From: CAZKNF01 sp964554105
Lineage (GTDB): Bacteria; Bacteroidota; Rhodothermia; Rhodothermales; VXPQ01
Reading direction: 5' to 3'
Length of the DNA: 35,901 nt
NCBI GenBank assembly: GCA_964554105.1
Contig: CAZKNF010000035.1
Span: 1-35,901, forward strand
The translations under genes and the position numbers were made by a program. Each line of letters begins with the position of its first letter. The first letter of the stretch is position 1. Below the pieces are notes generated by a model that was not told the origin of the DNA, did no database searches, and worked only from the letters and a program-made list of their open reading frames with translations. Positions 25,920 through 31,084 of the stretch are shown in pieces.

Positions 25920-26099
25920 TCATAGGTCCGGCGTATCGTCCCAGCTGTTCGCCCCTACGTCAACGGTATCCGTGTGCCACGTAACTCCTCCGGCTACGGA
26001 TTCGAGATCCGATTCCTCAAGCTCAGTGCCTTCTTCTGGCCACGTTTCGTCGGACTTTTCCGATGGCTGATGTGTAGTGCGTCGTTGTTTGTCGCGCAT
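25920..26099 (-). CDS. double-glycine leader precursor peptide 1 (59 residues)
   Basis: A 59-codon frame reads from ATG at 26097-26099 to TGA at 25920-25922. A perfect AAGGAG ribosome site at 26108-26113 lies 8 bases before it. The leader is charged (MRDKQRRTTHQPSEKSDE...) and ends ELEESDLESVAGG, the same signature as the three other small precursors here. The predicted product after GG begins VTWHTDTVDVGANSW and ends DDTPDL: about 21 residues, acidic, two Trp, no Cys. The leader would be cut after GG by the C39 peptidase expected on ABC1 and the product exported. I do not recognise the product. It is the last gene of the cassette. Confidence 0.8.
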   Translation of the reverse strand: MRDKQRRTTHQPSEKSDETWPEEGTELEESDLESVAGGVTWHTDTVDVGANSWDDTPDL

Positions 26100-26148
26100 G
26101 ATCTGGTCTCCTTATTTCTTCGGTGTAGGGAGTCTCTGTTCCAGCGAT

Positions 26149-26331
26149 CTACACGTCAGGTGCAAGTGGCACGAAAAGTCCGTCAATGGGCTCGACTGAC
26201 GTCGAGTCCGGAAAGCACGGAATCTTTCCACCTGCCGCCTCCTCAAGATCTCCGTCATGTAGTTCTCGTTCCTCGCTGTCGTTCGATTGAACGACTTTCT
26301 CCTCGCGGGAAGTTTTTCTGGGGTTTGCCAT
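26149..26331 (-). CDS. double-glycine leader precursor peptide 2 (60 residues)
   Basis: The ATG at 26329-26331 has a full AGGAGGT site at 26341-26347, 9 bases upstream. The leader begins MANPRKTSREEKVVQSN and ends ELHDGDLEEAAGG. The predicted product begins KIPCFPDSTSVEPIDG and ends FVPLAPDV; it is about 25 residues, Pro-rich, with the cassette's only core Cys. The single Cys and few Ser/Thr argue against multiple lanthionine rings. It lies 49 bases upstream of precursor 1. Confidence 0.8.
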   Translation of the reverse strand: MANPRKTSREEKVVQSNDSEERELHDGDLEEAAGGKIPCFPDSTSVEPIDGLFVPLAPDV

Positions 26332-26334
26332 GAT

Positions 26335-26442
26335 TCATGTACCTCCTGAATTGTTTTCGTTTGTTATACCTGAAGCGAGGAGCGGACGGCGACGTCCGGA
26401 TTCCTCATTGTTTTCACCGACGTGTTGACCGACGTGCAGCAT
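26335..26442 (-). CDS. possible 35-residue ORF between the membrane protein and precursor 2
   Basis: A frame from ATG at 26440-26442 to TGA at 26335-26337 starts 5 bases after the stop of the small membrane protein and ends 3 bases before precursor 2. It begins MLHVGQHVGENNEESG and ends NNSGGT. The tight packing would suit translational coupling, but it lacks a good ribosome site and its composition is not convincing. Chance is the more likely explanation. Confidence 0.2.
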   Translation of the reverse strand: MLHVGQHVGENNEESGRRRPLLASGITNENNSGGT

Positions 26443-26447
26443 GACCT

Positions 26448-26630
26448 CTAATCGTTGACAGCCTCAACAAATCCTTCTTTAAACTCGGGATAGGAAAGTA
26501 TGAAGAAGGACAGCACCATCATCAAAAGGCCGCCTATCAACAGCCACCTCCCGGCGTCGTCCTTGCGCTTGACAATTCCAAGTACCGTTGACCCGAGGCC
26601 GAATACGAATATGAGATCAAGGATTAGCAT
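26448..26630 (-). CDS. 60-residue two-helix membrane protein, candidate immunity or accessory factor
   Basis: The protein has two membrane helices (LILDLIFVFGLGSTVLGIV and WLLIGGLLMMVLSFFILSY) joined by a positively charged turn (KRKDDAGR), and a short acidic tail PEFKEGFVEAVND. There is no double-glycine leader. Small two- to four-helix proteins encoded amid bacteriocin genes are often self-protection (immunity) proteins, which is the best guess here. Its tail resembles the end of precursor 3 (GDIKQGFSDAYMD) at K, GF, A and D plus several D/E or Q/E exchanges, which may mark a shared binding surface. No strong ribosome site is visible, unlike the neighbouring precursors. Confidence 0.6.
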   Translation of the reverse strand: MLILDLIFVFGLGSTVLGIVKRKDDAGRWLLIGGLLMMVLSFFILSYPEFKEGFVEAVND

Positions 26631-26677
26631 TCGTCCGGACTAGTTTGATGATTCTAGAGGGCCGTTGATAACACATG

Positions 26678-26863
26678 TTAATCCATGTAGGCATCACTAA
26701 ACCCCTGCTTGATATCACCCCACGACGCTTGCAGGACGTCGTATGCATCCATCACGATACCACCGCCCGCAACCTGCTCGAGATCGTCATCCAGCAATCC
26801 CTCGTCCGCTGCGTCAGCCGATACCATGTTGTCGTGAGATCCTGTTGGTCTGTTCGTGTCCAT
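26678..26863 (-). CDS. double-glycine leader precursor peptide 3 (61 residues)
   Basis: The ATG at 26861-26863 follows GAAGG (26871-26875) by 7 bases. The leader begins MDTNRPTGSHDNMVSADAAD and ends GLLDDDLEQVAGG. The predicted product begins GIVMDAYDVLQASWGDIKQG and ends FSDAYMD, about 27 residues, amphipathic, with no Cys and a net negative charge. Its C-terminal 13 residues resemble those of the 60-residue membrane protein encoded next downstream. It lies 44 bases downstream of the precursor 4 stop. Confidence 0.8.
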   Translation of the reverse strand: MDTNRPTGSHDNMVSADAADEGLLDDDLEQVAGGGIVMDAYDVLQASWGDIKQGFSDAYMD

Positions 26864-26907
26864 AATTCACCCTTCATTGTTCGTCGTGTGAGTTTGAGTG
26901 CCTGTTT

Positions 26908-27270
26908 TCAGTCGAAGACGCCGACGACCCACTCCACCGCTGAGCCGAGAACATATCCCACATCGTAGGCCAGACTGGTTTCCGTTGTGATCTTGCCCCC
27001 GGCGACGGCCTCCAATTCGTCATCCGAAAGCTCGTAGTGGCTCATCTCGTCCTGGAAGAACGCGAGTGCCGTCTTCTTGGGAGTCTCCGAAAGCTGACGC
27101 TCGAACGCCGGATCGTCCTTCGTGCGCTGGTAGAGCTTCCGCAGCGACTCCTTGATCTGATCCCGCATGGCTGGATGCTCGTCAAGCCGCTCCGAGATGT
27201 GGCGGTCTGCATCCAGAGCCTCATAGAAATCCTCAAACGAGGCGAACCGAGTTTGATGTTGGACTGACAT
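26908..27270 (-). CDS. double-glycine leader precursor 4 (120 residues, long leader)
   Basis: The start is taken as the ATG at 27268-27270 because GAGGG sits at 27275-27279; an upstream in-frame start at 27327 would run through the sigma-54 promoter candidate. The leader of about 92 residues has a helical, charged region (FASFEDFYEALDADRHISER, then QIKESLRKLYQRTKDDPAFE) and a conserved end ELSDDELEAVAGG. The layout resembles the long leaders of NHLP/Nif11-type RiPP precursors, though I cannot assign either subfamily. The predicted product begins KITTETSLAYDVGYVLGSAV and ends in WVVGVFD: about 28 residues, hydrophobic with acidic ends, no Cys. It is first in the cassette. Confidence 0.82.
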   Translation of the reverse strand: MSVQHQTRFASFEDFYEALDADRHISERLDEHPAMRDQIKESLRKLYQRTKDDPAFERQLSETPKKTALAFFQDEMSHYELSDDELEAVAGGKITTETSLAYDVGYVLGSAVEWVVGVFD

Positions 27271-27319
27271 GTTTCCCTCAAGATTAATAGAGTACGAAAC
27301 GCAATACATCATCTTGATA

Positions 27320-27335
27320 TCCAACATCTGTGCCG
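27320..27335 (-). promoter_or_regulatory. candidate sigma-54 (-24/-12) promoter of the peptide cassette
   Basis: On the minus strand the sequence is CGGCACAGATGTTGGA. The consensus is TGGCAC-N5-TTGCA; here GGCAC, five spacer bases and TTG match with exact spacing, while the -12 C is G. Transcription would start near 27309, leaving a 39-base leader before the precursor 4 ATG. The regulator encoded next door is of the sigma-54-activating class, which supports the assignment. Confidence 0.55.
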
Positions 27336-27398
27336 TTCTATACGTTAATGGTTCATGTATCGAATTGGCGCGCTATATATCTTATGTACATTAAGCAC

Positions 27399-27435
27399 TC
27401 TATGATTTGTAGATTGGTAGATCTATGATTGTAGA
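27399..27435. promoter_or_regulatory. paired direct repeats upstream of the cassette promoter, candidate activator-binding sites
   Basis: TCTATGATTTGTAGA (27399-27413) and TCTATGATTGTAGA (27422-27435) differ by one inserted T, and each has a CTA...TAG inverted edge. The repeats lie about 65-115 bases upstream of the promoter candidate on the minus strand, the usual distance for sigma-54 enhancer sites, in AT-rich DNA just after the regulator gene. Binding is inference. Confidence 0.4.
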
Positions 27436-27450
27436 GTTGTATCTCTATTT

Positions 27451-28560
27451 TTATCTGAATTTAGGTTTTAATCGATGGTGTCGGAGAAAATCCATAAACT
27501 TTAAATAGTCGCCTTCCTGGATTCTAAAAATGTCGAGCATACGCTTGTAGCTTCCATGCGAATCGGCGAGACCGCGCTGCACGATTGCACGGACCTGACT
27601 TCGATTGAGCTCGCGGTCTAGGAACGGCTCTCGAACGACGTTCCAGAAGTCCTCGCCCTCCTCAGTCATCAGAGCATATCGCCGTCCAATGACGCCGTTA
27701 GTCTCTACTCCGTTGTGAGTCTTAACGCCCTTCTCGTCAGCGAGAGATTCGGAGACGATTCCGGAATCAATCAGCGCTCCGTCTGCCAAGCAGCATCCGA
27801 CGTCGACAATACTCTGGATCTCTCGCACATTGCCTGGCCAGTCGTGGCCCTCCAGGACCGACCAGGCTGAAGGGGAGAATTGCTTGGCGTGGCCGATGGA
27901 CGTGTTCGATTCGTCGAGGAAGTAGCTAACGAGCAGGCGCCAGTCATCCTCGCGTTCTCGGATGGGGGGAATGTGTACGTGCAGGTAGCGTAAACGGTAG
28001 TACAGATCCTCTCGAAACGTCTTCTCCGCAAGCATCTTTCGAAGAGGACGATTGGTGGCTGCCACGACGCGGACGTTGACCTTTCTGATTTGCGTACCTC
28101 CAAGCGGTTTTATTTCGCCTTCGCCCAGGGCTCTCAACAGCATGGCCTGAGCCCGAGGTGATAGCTCACCTACTTCGTCGAGAAAGAGAACACCACCATC
28201 CGCAGCTTCGAAGAGGCCGGATCTGTCACATATTGCCCCTGTGAAACTCCCTCGCGTATGTCCGAAGATCTCGCTGACGAGGAGATCGTCATTCTGGTAT
28301 TGTGCGCAGTTAACACTGAGGAACGGGCGGCCGCATCGCGGGCTCAGAACGTACAGCGATCTTGCAAACAGTTCCTTGCCTACGCCGCTTTCACCAGTAA
28401 GGAGGACGGGGCGGTCGATGCGAACAAAGCGGGATAGCTTTTCTTGCGCTTCGCGAAGGGACCGGCTGACGCCGATCATGTGAACGGCCTCGCGGTTTCC
28501 CCATGTTCGGGCCGTGCATGCCTGGATTTGGGCTCCGAATTCCGTTAGTAGTTCGTTCAT
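27451..28560 (-). CDS. sigma-54-interacting transcriptional activator lacking a sensor domain
   Basis: In this 369-residue protein the AAA+ domain starts within the first 30 residues: Walker A GESGVGKE (56-63), the sigma-54 contact loop GSFTGA (104-109), Walker B LFLDE (125-129), the arginine-finger segment REDLYYRL (183-190) and WPGNVRE (241-247). There is no receiver, GAF or PAS domain, so it resembles PspF/HrpR-type activators that are controlled by a partner or by their own level. The C-terminal 65 residues (LNRSQVRAIVQRGLADSHGS, then YKRMLDIFRI and YLKFMDFLRHH) are a helical, probably DNA-binding, tail unlike the common Fis-type end. It lies directly upstream of the peptide cassette promoter. 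Confidence 0.9.
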   Translation of the reverse strand: MNELLTEFGAQIQACTARTWGNREAVHMIGVSRSLREAQEKLSRFVRIDRPVLLTGESGVGKELFARSLYVLSPRCGRPFLSVNCAQYQNDDLLVSEIFGHTRGSFTGAICDRSGLFEAADGGVLFLDEVGELSPRAQAMLLRALGEGEIKPLGGTQIRKVNVRVVAATNRPLRKMLAEKTFREDLYYRLRYLHVHIPPIREREDDWRLLVSYFLDESNTSIGHAKQFSPSAWSVLEGHDWPGNVREIQSIVDVGCCLADGALIDSGIVSESLADEKGVKTHNGVETNGVIGRRYALMTEEGEDFWNVVREPFLDRELNRSQVRAIVQRGLADSHGSYKRMLDIFRIQEGDYLKFMDFLRHHRLKPKFR

Positions 28561-28636
28561 GGATCCCGGTTTTGAGAGGGAGCAGGATTAATCGTAACCG
28601 AAGGCCGGTCACTGCCTTGTCCGTCTCTTTAAGACA

Positions 28637-28648
28637 CCTGGATCCAGG
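28637..28648. promoter_or_regulatory. perfect 12-bp palindrome upstream of the sigma-54 activator gene
   Basis: CCTGGATCCAGG lies in the 146-base gap between the zinc-protease-like gene and the activator gene, 77 bases upstream of the activator's ATG. It could be an operator. Nothing else in the gap supports a specific regulator. Confidence 0.25.
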
Positions 28649-28706
28649 ATTCATCACTCTCGAAGGCGACGAGATGTGAATTTTCTCCATTCTGACGAAG
28701 TGATTC

Positions 28707-29804
28707 TCAACGATGTGCATCCATGCCCGCTGGAATATCAACTGATGCCATTTCCACCAGAGTCATCGACGTCAGCTGTCGGAGGACGCATGCCTTGGCG
28801 GCTGGCAACGAAGAGTGGCAGCGGTACCGCGGCCCGTGGCTTTCTAGATTCTCGGCAGCATGAACTACCACCCGCTGAAGAATTGCGATGGCGGCTTCCG
28901 AAAGTCCACCAATATAGTTTTCGAAGCGACCTCCTCTTCGATAGTCCGGCATCGACTCCAGCCCCATAAATCGCAAAAACCAGTCGGCTCGGAATGTACC
29001 CGCCACCTCAATGATCCCCATGTAGTCGGCGATGATTTCATCGAGGAGATTATTTTGCATGGATCCGAGCATTCGACGAGTGTAGTAGTGCGCACATTCA
29101 TGTTCGCGCCGTATGATCAGTGAAATGGCGCGCCATTCATCATCAGAAAGATTCATTTCTGTAGCAGGCACACCGCTGTACGGTCCATCGCTTAAGATGA
29201 TGAATCTGTCCTGGTAGAGATGCTTCTTTGCAGCGAGTAAACCAAACTCGGCAGGCCAGTTACCGTCACGATGCGTTGATCTCCACAATGTTCGATAACG
29301 ATGAACGCGGTCCCAGTTGTTGTATCCGCTGATAAGACATGCACCCATAGCTGATGGGATTTCTGACGGCTCGTTCTTGCGTGCGAGGGCACACACGAGT
29401 GCGACGAAATCTGAACGATTCGAGGTGATGATCAGAGGAATCCGTCCCGCGGCCGTGGGATGAATTTCAAGCTGGAGCCCCTGCGAGTCAGTCAGTTCGA
29501 GGTCGCATCCGTCCGGCGGGGCTGCACCGCGCAGCGTCGCAGCAGTATATGCAGCCGTGGCACTTATGCCTTCTCGGATCGGAAACTGCAGCTGGAGCAG
29601 CCGCTCTCTGAGACAGGCAAAGACTCCGATTGACTCGGCCTCGTACCTGTATTCATCCCATACCGCGACGAACGACTCGTCCTCCAGAGCCACGCTATGG
29701 GCGCAGTGAACAAATTTGTTCTCGTTGTAGGCCAGCAGTTCTTGGACGACCGGCGAATCGGCGCCTAAGCTGCTTAGATAGGACGACGTGTCGGCATCGC
29801 TCAT
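28707..29804 (-). CDS. putative zinc metalloprotease-like protein of the peptide cluster, family not recognised
   Basis: The 365-residue protein has no signal peptide or membrane helix, so it is probably cytoplasmic. A zincin-like motif RREHECAHYYTRRM holds His235, Glu236 and His239. Seventeen residues after His239 is LDEIIADYMG, where Glu256 is a plausible third ligand (E..AD pattern as in gluzincins). The N-terminal 200 residues are unmatched and contain IPLIITSNRSDFVALVCALA and GLLAAKKHLYQDRFIILSDG. A GGAG site lies 5 bases before the ATG. It starts 13 bases after the binding-protein gene. It could trim, modify or degrade the peptides before export; an alternative is a regulatory protease acting on the activator encoded next. 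Function is inferred only from motif and place. Confidence 0.65.
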   Translation of the reverse strand: MSDADTSSYLSSLGADSPVVQELLAYNENKFVHCAHSVALEDESFVAVWDEYRYEAESIGVFACLRERLLQLQFPIREGISATAAYTAATLRGAAPPDGCDLELTDSQGLQLEIHPTAAGRIPLIITSNRSDFVALVCALARKNEPSEIPSAMGACLISGYNNWDRVHRYRTLWRSTHRDGNWPAEFGLLAAKKHLYQDRFIILSDGPYSGVPATEMNLSDDEWRAISLIIRREHECAHYYTRRMLGSMQNNLLDEIIADYMGIIEVAGTFRADWFLRFMGLESMPDYRRGGRFENYIGGLSEAAIAILQRVVVHAAENLESHGPRYRCHSSLPAAKACVLRQLTSMTLVEMASVDIPAGMDAHR

Positions 29805-29817
29805 ACGTTCTCCAGCA

Positions 29818-31065
29818 TCAACGTCCCTTTACCTCCGTTGACCCGGAAGTTTCGACCAAAGGGGTACTATCCTGCGCATCCCAATACGTGAATCTTCCAT
29901 CCTTAACGATGGCCCTCACCATCGTCTTGCCAAGCACGTCCCCGCTGTCGTTGAATGTCACTCCTCCGCTCAGACTATACTGAGAACTGGCGCTTTTCAA
30001 GTGTTCTGCGACTGCCGTCGGCGCAACCGATCCGGACGCCTCCATCGCTTCGGACAGTAGTCGCACGGACTCATATCCGCGTGCAGCCCACGAATCAGGC
30101 CTCACGCCGTAGATGGTCTCGAATTTTCGATTGAATAGCTTGACTTCCTCCCGTGGATCGTCCGGATGAAAGACGGAGGCGACGATTACTCCGTCAGCGG
30201 CAGGGCCTGCCGCATCGATGAATTCAGGCGTGTCGAGCGCCTCGCCTCCGAGTATCGGCGCGTCCAGTCCATTATTTCGCATGTGTTTAACAAGGAAACC
30301 TGCCTGCGGCGCCATTCCGGCCAACAAGAGGGCATCGAACTCCATGTCTTTCCACTGAGCGACAAGTCGCTCATAAGCGGCTCTATTTGATGACGCAGAT
30401 GGATCATAGGATTGCCGGTCGGCGATCACCAGCCCTACATCATGCGCAAATTCCTCCAGTGCATTGGCAAGTCCCAAGCCGTACTCATTTCGGACGTAGC
30501 AGATTACAAGTCGACGATAGCCGCGACCAGCCGCGAACTCAACCATCTGCCGTGCGATATCGCTGTCACTGTTCACACTCCGAAATACGAGGCGATGTCC
30601 ACGCCGGGTCAGTTCAGGACTCGTCGATCCAGGTGTTAGCATTAACAGACCCGAATCGTCATAAATCGCCGATGCCGGTATCGAAATGTGTGAGTTGAGG
30701 TGCCCAATTACGGCGAAGACGTTAGGATCGTCTGCAAGACGCTGGGCCACGCGCCGACCCTCATTAACCGATTCTCTGTCATCTTCCTTCTGAAGGATCA
30801 ACGGCCTCCCCAACACACCACCAGCATCATTTACTTCATCCTGCGCAAGCTTCATACCCTCCCAGAAGAATCCATCATAACGCACGGACCACGGCCATGC
30901 CGCCGCTATTACGACTGGTTGGCTCGTGCGGATTGCAAGCAACTCCCGCGTGGTTGCGACATCGCTCGTACGGCTGCATGATGTTGCAGATAACGCCAGA
31001 ACGCACACCGTAAAGGCAGCCGCGCGCCGGGTCCTGATCAAGTTGTGGCGCTTACAATTCTCCAT
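29818..31065 (-). CDS. branched-chain-amino-acid-type periplasmic binding lipoprotein
   Basis: The start chosen is the ATG at 31063-31065 (415 residues, MENCKRHNLIRTRR), which puts the lipobox ATSC at Cys30; an in-frame start at 31131 would overlap the exporter gene and add 22 residues before the signal. The mature part is a type I periplasmic-binding fold: FFWEGMKLAQDEVNDAGGVL, GRPLILQKEDD, FAVIGHLNSHISIPASAIYD, LLMLTPGSTSPELT and ARGYESVRLLSEAM, all typical of LivJ-like proteins. No LivH/M/G/F partners are encoded nearby. Its place inside the export operon, 20 bases after ABC2, suggests it senses or binds a peptide or amino acid rather than serving uptake. Confidence 0.85.
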   Translation of the reverse strand: MENCKRHNLIRTRRAAAFTVCVLALSATSCSRTSDVATTRELLAIRTSQPVVIAAAWPWSVRYDGFFWEGMKLAQDEVNDAGGVLGRPLILQKEDDRESVNEGRRVAQRLADDPNVFAVIGHLNSHISIPASAIYDDSGLLMLTPGSTSPELTRRGHRLVFRSVNSDSDIARQMVEFAAGRGYRRLVICYVRNEYGLGLANALEEFAHDVGLVIADRQSYDPSASSNRAAYERLVAQWKDMEFDALLLAGMAPQAGFLVKHMRNNGLDAPILGGEALDTPEFIDAAGPAADGVIVASVFHPDDPREEVKLFNRKFETIYGVRPDSWAARGYESVRLLSEAMEASGSVAPTAVAEHLKSASSQYSLSGGVTFNDSGDVLGKTMVRAIVKDGRFTYWDAQDSTPLVETSGSTEVKGR

Positions 31066-31084
31066 TGATTTTCCGATTAAAATA

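Noticed and set aside
27271..27327. 19-residue N-terminal extension of precursor 4
   Set aside because: It would place translation start inside the sigma-54 promoter region, and the ATG at 27268-27270 has a GAGGG site at the right distance.
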